Positions 27,740 through 38,423 of a DNA stretch of 64,000 nt are shown here, in pieces. Position 1 is the stretch's first letter; every line of letters begins with the position of its first letter. A program made the position numbers and the translations under genes. The DNA lies in contig JAOAIT010000064.1 in assembly GCA_026414565.1 (NCBI GenBank), positions 1-64,000 on the forward strand, given 5' to 3'. Under the pieces are notes generated by a model, which was not told where the DNA came from, searched no databases, and was given only the letters and a program-made list of their open reading frames with translations. Source of the DNA: Verrucomicrobiia bacterium. GTDB lineage: Bacteria; Verrucomicrobiota; Verrucomicrobiia; Limisphaerales; Fontisphaeraceae.

Positions 27740-28098
27740 AATGTCAAACAGATTTCGTATGTTCAATGCTGCGGTTTACGGACCAGTAACCAGCAACCGC
27801 AGTTGGGGGGATAGGCAGGAAGGATGCCAAAGGAGAAATTATTGTTAAATAACTTTCCTGCAATGATTTTCATAAAATAACAACAAAAATGAAAACAACG
27901 AAATATCGTAATATACGGCTTTTCGTAGTCATGTGCATTTTTATTTACGAAATATCGTTGAATCTGTTCAGAAGGGTGGTATCGTCCGTGGGGTTTGGAT
28001 AGGTGCTTGCAAGCAAACACGGCGGGTTGCTGGGAGGGTGGTGGCTTGGGTGGGTATTACCCATGAAGGATGACGGGGATTAAAGGTTTTAACATTTC
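27740..28098. promoter_or_regulatory. AT-rich divergent control region
   Basis: This gene-free stretch separates the unknown minus-strand gene from the sigma-54 activator. About 27825-27965 is strongly AT-rich against a GC-rich background. It holds the repeated boxes listed separately (27898-27958), a 10-bp palindrome GCTTGCAAGC (28005-28014) and the near-palindrome TGGGTATTACCCA (28051-28063) just before the activator start. I did not find a convincing -24/-12 sigma-54 promoter here. An AAAGG about 13 bases before the activator ATG is a poor ribosome site. Confidence 0.45.
27898..27958. repeat. Repeated operator-like boxes ACGAAATATCGT
   Basis: Two identical 12-mers ACGAAATATCGT sit at 27898-27909 and 27947-27958. 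Each is itself a near-palindrome (ACGA....TCGT). A weaker third copy, ACGGCTTTTCGT, is at 27915-27926. The centres are 17 and 32 bases apart, close to 1.6 and 3 helical turns. Repeated dyads in a promoter region are typical of binding sites for a dimeric regulator. The cognate protein is not known. Confidence 0.5.
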
Positions 28099-29745
28099 AT
28101 GCATACCCTGAGACTTGGCGCGGACTATCAGCCAGAGTTTGACTCGCTGCGCGAGCGGCTGCTGGAGATGGCGCAGATTCGGTCGGTGGATCAGTTGATG
28201 CGGCGGGTGGTGACGTTGATGGCGGAGCGTCCGCATGTGGCCCTGGCTAGGATCTGGCTGGTGGACAAGGGGGATCGTTGCGGGCGTTGCCGATTGCGTC
28301 AGGAATGTGGCAATCCGAGCCGGTGTTTGCATCTGGTGGCCAGTGCGGGGCGGCCCTACACTGATCCGATTGATTGGGCGCGATTGGATGGCGACTACCA
28401 GCGGATCCCCCTGGGTTGGGGCAAGATTGGGCAGATTGGCGAGAGCGGGCGGGCGTTGGTGGTGAAGGATTTGGCGGAGGATGCTGGGTGGCTGGAGCGG
28501 CCGGAGTGGGCGATTTTGGAGGGGATTCACGGCTTCAACGGCCAGCCCGTGCTGCATCATGACGAGGTGCTGGGCGTGCTGGCCATTTTTACGCGGATTC
28601 CGACGCCCGAGCTGGGGCCGGCCTGGCTGCGGATTTTTGCGGATCAGATTGCCGTGGCGCTGGTGAATGCGCGGGCGTTTGAGGAGATTGAGCGGTTGCG
28701 GGCGCAGTTGGAGCTGGAGAACACCTATTTACAGGAGGAGCTGCGGGAGGCGCGGAGTTTTGGGGAGCTGGTGGGGCAGAGCCGCGCCTTGCACCAGGTC
28801 CTGCGCCGGATCGAGCTGGTGGCTCCCACGGAGGCCACCGTATTGATTCTGGGAGAGTCTGGCACGGGCAAGGAGCTGGTGGCGCGGGAGGTGCATCGGC
28901 GCAGCCGTCGGGCGGGGCGTCCTTTGATTCGGGTCAACTGCGCGGCGGTGCCCCGGGAGCTGTTTGAGAGCGAATTTTTTGGCCATGCCAAAGGGGCCTT
29001 CACCGGCGCCTTGAAAGAAAGGGCAGGGCGGTTTGAGGCGGCGGACGGTGGCACCTTATTTCTGGACGAGGTGGGGGAAATCCCGCTGGAACTGCAGGGC
29101 AAGTTTTTGCGGGTGTTGCAGGAAGGTCAGTACGAGCGCCTGGGGGAGGATCGCACGCGGACGGTGGATGTGCGGATTCTGGCGGCGACCAACCGAAATC
29201 TGGAGGCGGAAGTGGCGGCGGGGCGGTTCAGGGCGGATTTGTTTTATCGCCTGAACGTATTTCCCATCCAGGTGCCGCCGTTGCGGGAGCGATTGGAGGA
29301 TATCCCACTATTGGCATCCCACTTTTTACGTTTGGCGGCCCGACGTTTGGGGATGGCCGAGCCGCCGTTGAGCGCGGCGGATGTTATGCGCCTGCAGAGT
29401 TACGACTGGCCGGGCAATGTGCGGGAGCTGCAAAATGTCATTGAGCGGGCGGTGATTCTGGCGCGCGGTGGGCGGCTGGCTCTGGATTTGCCGGGGACGG
29501 AGCTGGAGGTGGCCGCACCCCAGCCAGCGGGTGCCGTGCCCGTCCGCTCGGGAGCGAGGGGGATTTTGACCGAGGCGCAGATGCGGGAGCTGGAGCGGGA
29601 AAATTTACGGGCGGCGCTGGAGGCCACGGGCTGGCGGGTGCATGGGCCGCGGGGGGCGGCGGCTCTGCTGGGGATCAAGCCGACGACGCTGGCTTCGCGG
29701 ATGCAGAAACTGGGTCTGCGGCGTCCCTCCCGCGGGGGGAAATAA
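28099..29745 (+). CDS. Sigma-54-dependent activator with GAF sensor and cysteine cluster
   Basis: 548 residues. An N-terminal GAF-like sensor (about 1-200) contains four cysteines with C-x2-C-x5-C-x5-C spacing (C61, C64, C70, C76), which could hold an iron-sulfur centre or sense thiols. A short coiled coil (ELENTYLQEELREAR) links to the AAA+ domain: Walker A GESGTGKE near 252, the sigma-54-contact loop GAFTGA at 299-304, Walker B FLDEVGEIP, and the arginine-finger region. A C-terminal Fis-type helix-turn-helix (GAAALLGIKPTTLASRM) binds DNA. It opens sigma-54 promoters using ATP. Target genes are not shown; the AT-rich region upstream is the nearest control region. Its stop overlaps the terminator of the next (minus) gene. 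Confidence 0.93.
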   Translation: MHTLRLGADYQPEFDSLRERLLEMAQIRSVDQLMRRVVTLMAERPHVALARIWLVDKGDRCGRCRLRQECGNPSRCLHLVASAGRPYTDPIDWARLDGDYQRIPLGWGKIGQIGESGRALVVKDLAEDAGWLERPEWAILEGIHGFNGQPVLHHDEVLGVLAIFTRIPTPELGPAWLRIFADQIAVALVNARAFEEIERLRAQLELENTYLQEELREARSFGELVGQSRALHQVLRRIELVAPTEATVLILGESGTGKELVAREVHRRSRRAGRPLIRVNCAAVPRELFESEFFGHAKGAFTGALKERAGRFEAADGGTLFLDEVGEIPLELQGKFLRVLQEGQYERLGEDRTRTVDVRILAATNRNLEAEVAAGRFRADLFYRLNVFPIQVPPLRERLEDIPLLASHFLRLAARRLGMAEPPLSAADVMRLQSYDWPGNVRELQNVIERAVILARGGRLALDLPGTELEVAAPQPAGAVPVRSGARGILTEAQMRELERENLRAALEATGWRVHGPRGAAALLGIKPTTLASRMQKLGLRRPSRGGK

Positions 29746-29775
29746 AAAACCGCGAGGGCGGCAAGGCCTTCGCGG
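29744..29775 (-). terminator. Intrinsic terminator after the YceI gene
   Basis: On the minus strand the stem CCGCGA-AGG / CCCTCGCGG (with a small bulge) is followed by six T residues. It starts 27 bases after the YceI stop at 29802. It also covers the stop of the convergent sigma-54 activator, which has no T tract on its own side. Confidence 0.8.
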
Positions 29776-29801
29776 CAAAGCGGGAAAGGTTTGGCTCAGG
29801 G

Positions 29802-30419
29802 CTACTCCTTCCGCTCCTTGAGCATCCATTCCACGCCGACCTTCACGTCGTCGCCGGTCTTGATCAATCCCATGGCGAGCTTGGGTTCGGGCGGTTTGAT
29901 GCCGAAGTCGGTCATCTTCAAGTTGACCTTGGGGCTGACAATCTTGATTTTCTCGTCGTCCACCTTGGTGATGGTGACGGGCAGCGTAATTTTCTTGGTG
30001 ACACCGGAGACGGTCAGCTCACCGGTGGATTCGCATTCGAGGCCTTTTTCGAGGCTGCCCTTGACGACCTTCAATTCGCCGAGTTTGTATTCGATGAACT
30101 GGAATTGATCGGCCTTCATGTGCTCCTGCATCACTTCATCCATTTTCTCCTTGCCGCTCTTGAGGGAGCGGACGGTGATTTTGACGGCCACAGCGGCTTT
30201 GAGAGTGCCGGGGGCGCCTTTCTGGAGGGCCGCCTTGTCCACGTCGAAGTAACCGGCGATGACGTTGCCTTCGACGGTCCAGTCATGGATGTTGGAAGTG
30301 CCATCAATGGTCACCTTGCTGCCGGGGGTGCTGGTGAAGCGGGTCAGGGATTGCGCCGAGACCGTGAGCGCGGCCAGCAAGGCCCAACCGGTGAGCAGGA
30401 CGATGTTCATGCGTTTCAT
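29802..30419 (-). CDS. YceI-family lipid-binding-like secreted protein
   Basis: 205 residues with a signal peptide (to about residue 22, TVSAQ) and a YceI beta-barrel: SKVTIDGTSNIHDWTVEG at the start of the barrel, ITVRSLKSGKEKMDEVMQEHMKAD in the middle, and the conserved TGELTVSGVTKKI near 140. YceI proteins bind isoprenoid or other long hydrophobic molecules in the periplasm. The start has a good Shine-Dalgarno site (AGAAAGGA about 8 bases upstream). The gene lies 54 bases after the Gfo/Idh gene and is closed by a terminator, so the two may be one transcript. The bound ligand is unknown. Confidence 0.92.
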   Translation of the reverse strand: MKRMNIVLLTGWALLAALTVSAQSLTRFTSTPGSKVTIDGTSNIHDWTVEGNVIAGYFDVDKAALQKGAPGTLKAAVAVKITVRSLKSGKEKMDEVMQEHMKADQFQFIEYKLGELKVVKGSLEKGLECESTGELTVSGVTKKITLPVTITKVDDEKIKIVSPKVNLKMTDFGIKPPEPKLAMGLIKTGDDVKVGVEWMLKERKE

Positions 30420-30473
30420 GTCGTTTTTCCTTTCTAGTGTGTTTTAAGGTTAAAGGTTTGTGGTCGGTCAGGT

Positions 30474-31871
30474 TCACACCTGGAACCATTCTTTGCTGAA
30501 AGTGATTTTCTCGCCTTTGACGATGGCTTCGTTGGCCTTGATGGCCATGACGGTGGCCATGAGGCCTTCGGACCAGTCGGCGGCGGCGAGCCAGGCCTTC
30601 TTGAGGGAATCGCTGTTGCGGTATTCCTCGACAGCCTTGGTGTCCTTCAATTCGCCGCCCATCATCTCGAAGTCTTCCATGGCGGCGCTGAGGGTGTTGG
30701 TATTGCCGATGAAGGCCTCCACCGACTTCAGCATGGAGGTGGCGATGTACGGCTCATTGACCACGGCATCCTTGAGGATCTTGGTGTTGTCCATGCGCAT
30801 GGACAACCCCACTTCCTTGTACACCACGCCATCCTCCTTCTGGCAATAGACCTCCCAGCCGAGCAGCGGGGCATCGGCTTCCTTGAACATCCACGCGCTG
30901 TTGTCGCGGAGCAGAACGGCGGCATCGGTGCCGTAGAGGATGCCATAGGAGCCCTCGAAGGAGTTGACCAGGCCGAGGTCGAAGGTGAAGAAAACCTTGT
31001 TGGGGAATTCAATGACGGCCTGGACGGTATCATACACTTCCCGGTCATCGTTGTCTTTGTTCCAGTATAGGAGGCCCCCATGGCCCTGGATGGACTTGGG
31101 CCGCATGCCGAGGAACCAGGTGATGTGGTCCATGATATGGATGCCCTCCTCGCCCACCAAGCCGAGGGAAGTGTCGTTGTAGAGCCGCCAATTAAGCTCC
31201 TTCTCGCGCTCGGGGTTGGGCGCGGAGCGGCGCCAGGAGGTTTTCTGGGCCCACTGGGCGCGCGCGCGCACAAAATTGCCAGCGGCGCCGGCGCGGAGGT
31301 ATTTCAGGGTGAAGGGATTTTGGGGATCAGCGCGGCGTTGGAGACCGGCCTGGAAGTTCAGGTGCGGGCGTTTTTTGGCGGCAGCGGCAATGGCCCGGGC
31401 ATCGTCCACGGTATGGGCCAGCGGGGCCTCGCAATAGACGTGCTTGCCTGCGGCCAGCGCCGCTTCCACGATTTCCCGGTGTTTATGGGTGGGGGTGGCG
31501 ACAAAGACGGCCTTGATGGATTTGTCCGCCAGCAACTCCTGGTAGTTGTTATAAGATTTGGCATTGGGGGCGAGCTGGGCGGCGCGTTTAATCATGGGCG
31601 CGTAGGTGTCGCAAATGCCCGCAATGGGGGCGTTGGGCAGGCGGTTGAGGGCGGTCATGATTTCGCGGCCCTGGGCGCCCAGGCCGATAATGCCACAGGG
31701 CACCGGCGGTTTTTTTACCTTAGGAGCCTCCTGGCCGGCCGGGGCATCGGCGGCCATGAGCCGCACGCCGCCCATGAGCGCGGCCACCGTGGCAAAGGAG
31801 GTGCCGCGCAGGAAGTCGCGCCGGTTAAAGTTCGACTCGTGATTGGCATGCATAACTTCAAATTGTTTCAT
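30474..31871 (-). CDS. Twin-arginine-exported Gfo/Idh/MocA oxidoreductase-like protein lacking the EKP lysine
   Basis: 465 residues from 31871; the ATG at 31853 is an alternative. A twin-arginine signal (NFNRRDFLRG) directs export. The Rossmann domain starts GIIGLGAQGRE (60-70), and ATPTHKH follows strand 5. The family catalytic/NADP-region motif EKP is here EAP (E148-A149-P150, HVYCEAPLAHT), so the lysine that normally contacts the cofactor or substrate is absent. The C-terminal domain (GLVGEEGIHIMDHITWFLGM, GAVLLRDNSAWMFK-type sheet) is otherwise normal. Export and loss of Lys suggest a non-classical role such as sugar binding or a different reaction; this is an inference. Downstream neighbour is YceI. 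Confidence 0.87.
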   Translation of the reverse strand: MKQFEVMHANHESNFNRRDFLRGTSFATVAALMGGVRLMAADAPAGQEAPKVKKPPVPCGIIGLGAQGREIMTALNRLPNAPIAGICDTYAPMIKRAAQLAPNAKSYNNYQELLADKSIKAVFVATPTHKHREIVEAALAAGKHVYCEAPLAHTVDDARAIAAAAKKRPHLNFQAGLQRRADPQNPFTLKYLRAGAAGNFVRARAQWAQKTSWRRSAPNPEREKELNWRLYNDTSLGLVGEEGIHIMDHITWFLGMRPKSIQGHGGLLYWNKDNDDREVYDTVQAVIEFPNKVFFTFDLGLVNSFEGSYGILYGTDAAVLLRDNSAWMFKEADAPLLGWEVYCQKEDGVVYKEVGLSMRMDNTKILKDAVVNEPYIATSMLKSVEAFIGNTNTLSAAMEDFEMMGGELKDTKAVEEYRNSDSLKKAWLAAADWSEGLMATVMAIKANEAIVKGEKITFSKEWFQV

Positions 31872-31939
31872 ATCCGCTCATCCTAACAAGGGCTGTGGGG
31901 CCATTTCCACAACATTATTTTATCTTCTACCGATTAGAC

Positions 31940-31974
31940 AAAAAAAGGCTCCCGCTTATTCAGGCGGGAGCCTT
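31940..31974 (-). terminator. Intrinsic terminator after clpC
   Basis: On the minus strand a perfect 11-bp stem (AAGGCTCCCGC mirrored by GCGGGAGCCTT, 8-base loop) is followed by seven T residues. It lies 29 bases beyond the clpC stop at 32004. Confidence 0.92.
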
Positions 31975-32003
31975 CAAGTGGGCTGGCAATCGCTGCACCG
32001 GAC

Positions 32004-34526
<2,523 letters not shown>

Positions 34527-34753
34527 AGTACCTCAATAAAGTGTGGCGCGTTGGCTGGTTTGTCCAGCGTCTAAAGGAGCTTTTGGGATACCCGCCTGCT
34601 TCACTTTAGCTAGCTGCCACGCGGGCCGGCTGCGGGCGGGGGCAAACCCGCGACAGCCAACCCGCCATAACATCCTATGAGTTGGTCAAAAAATCAATAG
34701 GCACTTGGGTGATGTCGAGGTTTTTTCCGGGTTTGACGGGCTGGCGTCCGTGC

Positions 34754-35782
34754 TCAGTCCAGCGTGCCCAGGGGTTCGACCTCCCAGGCAATGGCAAGGC
34801 CGGTGATGGCGCGGACGCGCTCCTCGATTTCCCGGGCCAGGAGTACGATGTCGGCCGCGGTGCCGCCTTCATTGATGAGCACCAGGGCCTGGCGTTCATG
34901 CAGCCGCACCTTGCCCCGGCCCCAGCCCCGCAGGCCGCAAATTTTATCCAGAATGTACCCCAGCGGCACCTTGATGCATCCTTCCCCTTCGGGATAGGCC
35001 GGCAGGTCGGGGTACCGGGAGCGCAGGCGCTGAAACTCGGCGGCGGGGAGCAGGAGGTTTTTGAAAAAAGAGCCGGCCGTGCCCACGGTTTTCCAGTCGG
35101 GCAATTTGGACTGACGGATTTGGATGACGGTCTGCCGTACCTCGGCGAGGGTGGGATGGGGATGGGACAGGCGGGCACGGACCTCGGGATAAACCACGCG
35201 GGGAGGCCCGGCTTTTTGCAAAAGGAAACTGGCGCGCATGACCACCCACGCGCGGCCGGCGGGGGTTTTGAAAAAGCTGTGGCGGTAGGCCATCTGGCAA
35301 TCGCTCAGGCTCAAGCGGGCCAGCCTTCCGTCGTGGAGGTGCACGGCTTCGACCCATTCCAGGGTGTCCTTGATTTCGGTGCCGTAGGCGCCAATATTGC
35401 CGGCCACGGCGCCGCCGAGGGTGCCGGGAATGAGGGCCATGGTTTCCCAGCCGGCCAGGTTGTTCTCCACGGCCTGGGCCACCAGGGCGTCCCACTCCTC
35501 GCCGGCTTCAGCAATGACGCGCACGTGATTGCCCGTGGACTCGGCCATCGTGACGCCGCGAGCGGTCATGTGCAGCACGAGGCCGGGGAAACCGGCGTCA
35601 CTGGCCAGCACGTTGCTGCCGCCGCCCAGCACGAAGAGGGGGAGGCCGGCCTGCCGTGCCCAGGCGACTGCCTCCTGGAGGTCGGTCTGGCATTGGATTT
35701 CCGCCCAGAAGCGGGCCGGGCCGCCCACACGGAGGGTGGTATGGCGGCTGAGCGGTTCATTTTCCCGGATGTTTAACGCCAT
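34754..35782 (-). CDS. murB: UDP-N-acetylenolpyruvoylglucosamine reductase
   Basis: 342 residues, the length of E. coli-type (type I) MurB. It reduces UDP-GlcNAc-enolpyruvate to UDP-MurNAc with NADPH and FAD in the cytoplasm, an essential step of peptidoglycan synthesis. The FAD-binding part shows TLRVGGPARFW, PLFVLGGGSNVLASD and MALIPGTLGGAVAGNIGAYG. The active-site pieces are YRHSFFK (Arg and Ser), GSFFKN (catalytic Ser) and a C-terminal Glu in WEVEPLG, matching the type I triad. No other peptidoglycan genes are in the window. The region beyond the stop (34675-34753) reads as open frame in another phase, noted separately. Divergent from comB. Confidence 0.95.
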   Translation of the reverse strand: MALNIRENEPLSRHTTLRVGGPARFWAEIQCQTDLQEAVAWARQAGLPLFVLGGGSNVLASDAGFPGLVLHMTARGVTMAESTGNHVRVIAEAGEEWDALVAQAVENNLAGWETMALIPGTLGGAVAGNIGAYGTEIKDTLEWVEAVHLHDGRLARLSLSDCQMAYRHSFFKTPAGRAWVVMRASFLLQKAGPPRVVYPEVRARLSHPHPTLAEVRQTVIQIRQSKLPDWKTVGTAGSFFKNLLLPAAEFQRLRSRYPDLPAYPEGEGCIKVPLGYILDKICGLRGWGRGKVRLHERQALVLINEGGTAADIVLLAREIEERVRAITGLAIAWEVEPLGTLD

Positions 35783-35874
35783 GGAAGGCTCACGCTAAAC
35801 TTCTGCAGGCACGCTGGCAAGCGCGCAGAACTTCATGGACAGGGGCGGAAGGGCCTCATTAAGCTCTGGCCCGC

Positions 35875-36654
35875 ATGATGGAATATCTGGATGCCACCTT
35901 CAGTCCGGCGGAATTTGAGGCGTTGCGGGAGCGGGATCTTTCGGGTACGGCCTGCGTGGTTTTTGATGTATTGCGGGCCACCTCAAGCATGTTGACGGCG
36001 TTGGCCAACGGCGCCACGGCCATTGTGCCGGTGGAGGACATTCCGCAGGCGCTGGCATGGCGGCGGCGGCATCCGGAGGTGTTGCTGGCCGGGGAGCGGG
36101 ACGGCTTGCGGATCCACGCCGGGCTGACGGGGGGGGTGGAGTTTGATTTGGGCAACTCGCCCCGCGAATACACCGCCGAGCGCGTGACGGGCCGCCTGAT
36201 TGTGAGCACCACCACCAATGGGACTCGTGCCTTGAGGGCCTGCGCCCGCGCGCCGCTGATTCTGGTGGGGGGCTTCCTTAATTTACGCGCCGTCGCGGAG
36301 GAGTTGCGGCGGCGGGCTTATGGGCGGGTGCTGCTGGTCTGCGGGGGGACCTTTGAAGAGATGGCCCTGGAGGACGTGTTGGCGGCAGGCGGCCTGGCCG
36401 AGCTGCTGTTGCGAGACGCTCCGCGGGCGGCGGCGAGTGATGCCGTTCAGGTGGCATTGCAGCTTTATGCGCAACACCGCAGCGATTTGCTGGCCGCCAT
36501 GAGGCTTGCCCGTAATGGGCGCAAGTTGTTGGCCCACCCTGAGCTGTCCGGGGATGTGGCGGCCTGTCTGGAAATGAACAAGCTGGATTTGGTGGCGGTG
36601 ATGGATGAACAAGGGTTGGTGCGACGGCTGGAGCCGGCGAGCGGCTGTGACTGA
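35875..36654 (+). CDS. comB: 2-phosphosulfolactate phosphatase (ComB-like)
   Basis: 259 residues (or 258 from the second ATG at 35878). The family motifs are clear: ACVVFDVLRATSSMLTAL near the N-terminus, then LAGERDGLRIHAG, EFDLGNSPREYT and TTTNGTRALRAC, with acidic residues that bind Mg2+. ComB removes phosphate from phosphosulfolactate in coenzyme M biosynthesis in methanogens. Bacterial homologues are widespread without coenzyme M, so the real substrate here is uncertain. Cytoplasmic. It is divergent from murB, with 92 bases between, and ends 52 bases before the second Gfo/Idh gene. Confidence 0.88.
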   Translation: MMEYLDATFSPAEFEALRERDLSGTACVVFDVLRATSSMLTALANGATAIVPVEDIPQALAWRRRHPEVLLAGERDGLRIHAGLTGGVEFDLGNSPREYTAERVTGRLIVSTTTNGTRALRACARAPLILVGGFLNLRAVAEELRRRAYGRVLLVCGGTFEEMALEDVLAAGGLAELLLRDAPRAAASDAVQVALQLYAQHRSDLLAAMRLARNGRKLLAHPELSGDVAACLEMNKLDLVAVMDEQGLVRRLEPASGCD

Positions 36655-36706
36655 TTTTGCTTGGAATGGCGGGGTGATGCGTTAACGTAGGGGCACACGC
36701 AATGCC

Positions 36707-38008
36707 ATGAAAACCGCACGTTCTCTCAGCCGTCGTTCCTTTCTACGCACCAGCGCCGCCACCACCGCCGCCGCCACGCTGGCGGCTGTGGACCTGTCCC
36801 GTTTTGCCCATGCAGCGGGAGGGGATGTCATCAAAGTCGGCATGATCGGCTGCGGCGGCCGCAACAGCGGGGCGGCCTTGCAGGCCCTGACGGCCGACAA
36901 GGGGGCGCGGCTGGTGGCGATGCATGATTACTTTCTGGATCGGGTCCACAACAAACGGGAAGCCCTCAAGGCGCAAAAGCCGGAGCAGGTGGAGGTGGAC
37001 GATGCCCATTGTTTCAGCGGCTTCGAGGGATATAAGGGGGTGATTGAGGCTTCCGATGTGGTCCTGATTGCCAATGCGGCCAAGTTTCACCCGCTGCACA
37101 CCATGGCCGCGATCCAGGCGGGCAAGCACGTGTTCACGGAGAAACCGCACGGCATTGATCCGGCGGGGGTCAAGCTGATGAAGGCGGCCGCGGAGCTGGC
37201 GAAGGAGAAAAAGCTTTGTCTGGTCTCCGGTCTGCACAGCCGCTACCACGCGGGTTACGAGGAAACGGTCAAGCGCATTCACGACGGGGCGATCGGGGAC
37301 ATTGTGTCCATCGAGGAAAACTTTTTGCGCGCGCCGTACGGGCTGGGCGATCGCAATCCCAAACACTCGGAGCTGGAATGGCAGGTGAGCATTCAGTACC
37401 GCTTTGTGTGGTTGAGCGGCGATGATGTGGTGCAGTCGCTGGTGCACAATCTGGACCGCGCCAGTTGGTGCATGAAAGACGCGGCGCCGCTGCGGTGTCA
37501 TGGGATGGGTGGACGCTCGACGATGGTGGAAGGGAAATACGGCAATGTATTTGATCATCACGCGGTGGTGTATCTCTTTCCGAACAACATCCGCCTGTAT
37601 GCGTTTTGCCGGACGACGACCTTTTGTTACGACGAGTATTCCAGCCTGGTTTTTGGCACCAAGGGCCGCGCCAACATCATGGGCTGCCGAATCAGCGGGG
37701 AGACGAACTGGCGGTGGGAGGGGCAATGTGATCCATATCAAGTGGAGCATGACCGGCTGTTTGCGGCCATCCGGGCCGGGGAGCCCATCAACAATGGGGA
37801 ATACATGTGCCGGAGCACGATGATGGCGGTAATGGGCCAGATATCCTGTTACACCGGCAAGGAGGTGACGTGGGAGCAAATCAATGCTTCCAACTTTGCC
37901 TATCCGCCGCCGCCGGAAGAATGCAAGGAGGGCATGGAGGCGCCGGTCAAACCGGGGCCGGATGGCAGTTATCCGGTGTATATTCCCGGGAAGACCCAGC
38001 TTCTTTGA
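36707..38008 (+). CDS. Twin-arginine-exported Gfo/Idh/MocA oxidoreductase
   Basis: 433 residues. A twin-arginine signal (LSRRSFLRTSA, RR at 9-10) and Ala-rich core end near FAHAAG (about 37). The Rossmann motif is VGMIGCGGRN (44-53), and the EKP motif is intact (E145-K146-P147, HVFTEKPHGID). The C-terminal sheet includes SVQYRFVW-type, VVQSLVHNLD and EGQCDPYQVEHDRLF segments usual in Gfo/Idh proteins of Verrucomicrobiota and Planctomycetota. It probably oxidises or isomerises a sugar derivative in the periplasm with a tightly bound nicotinamide cofactor; substrate unknown. Compare the paralogue at 30474, which lacks the lysine. Confidence 0.9.
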   Translation: MKTARSLSRRSFLRTSAATTAAATLAAVDLSRFAHAAGGDVIKVGMIGCGGRNSGAALQALTADKGARLVAMHDYFLDRVHNKREALKAQKPEQVEVDDAHCFSGFEGYKGVIEASDVVLIANAAKFHPLHTMAAIQAGKHVFTEKPHGIDPAGVKLMKAAAELAKEKKLCLVSGLHSRYHAGYEETVKRIHDGAIGDIVSIEENFLRAPYGLGDRNPKHSELEWQVSIQYRFVWLSGDDVVQSLVHNLDRASWCMKDAAPLRCHGMGGRSTMVEGKYGNVFDHHAVVYLFPNNIRLYAFCRTTTFCYDEYSSLVFGTKGRANIMGCRISGETNWRWEGQCDPYQVEHDRLFAAIRAGEPINNGEYMCRSTMMAVMGQISCYTGKEVTWEQINASNFAYPPPPEECKEGMEAPVKPGPDGSYPVYIPGKTQLL

Positions 38009-38060
38009 GCCTTCCTTTCTTTCCTTATCGGAAGGCCGGGTGTGGGGAAGGGGGGTGGTT

Positions 38061-38082
38061 TTGTCGGAGAATCACCCGACAA
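38061..38082. other. Perfect 7-bp hairpin between two plus-strand genes
   Basis: TTGTCGG (38061-38067) and CCGACAA (38076-38082) form a perfect stem with an 8-base loop in the 148-base gap after the Gfo/Idh gene. No T tract follows on either strand, so it is not a standard terminator; it could slow transcription or protect an mRNA end. Confidence 0.35.
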
Positions 38083-38156
38083 GGCGACGGTGATTGGATG
38101 ACACGCTTTTCAGGCATCGCTCCGCTTCATTCGGGTGTGCGTTTTCCGTCAATATG

Positions 38157-38420
38157 AGTATGAAAGCAAAAGTCATGCGCACGTTGTCCATCGAGATTGG
38201 ACGCGAGAGCTACCCCCGCTGGCCGGTGCCGGTGGTGCGAATCCCATCGGTGGCGATCTGGGTGGCGGGCAACGAAGCGGCCGGAGAGCCGCCCCAGCGG
38301 CAGAAGGCCCGGCAGGCGCCTTGTGCGCATGGGATGTTAATTGCCGCGGGGGCCTTGAGTTCTCCGTTGCTGCCGGTGGTTTGCCATCATGAGGCAGCCG
38401 GTCCGATGGTCAACTTTTAA
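38157..38420 (+). CDS. Small hypothetical protein upstream of a lone receiver domain
   Basis: 87 residues if started at the ATG at 38157 (MSMKAKVMRTLSIE); starts at 38163 and 38178 are possible. The N-terminal half (TLSIEIGRESYPRWPVPVVRIPSVAIWVAGNE) has a plausible protein-like pattern with alternating hydrophobics, while the C-terminal half is Ala/Pro-rich and may be disordered. A CxxH pair (CAHG and CHHE) is present. No family is recognised. The main support for reality is position: the stop is only 3 bases before the receiver gene ATG, as in a coupled pair. A second frame through this region is also open, so confidence is modest. Confidence 0.42.
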   Translation, partial: SMKAKVMRTLSIEIGRESYPRWPVPVVRIPSVAIWVAGNEAAGEPPQRQKARQAPCAHGMLIAAGALSSPLLPVVCHHEAAGPMVNF

Positions 38421-38423
38421 GAC

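Noticed and set aside
27898-27958. Possible CRISPR array
   Set aside because: There are only two identical copies of 12 bases and one poor copy, without regular spacing or cas genes.
38061-38082. Terminator of the second Gfo/Idh gene
   Set aside because: The hairpin is perfect but no T tract follows on either strand.
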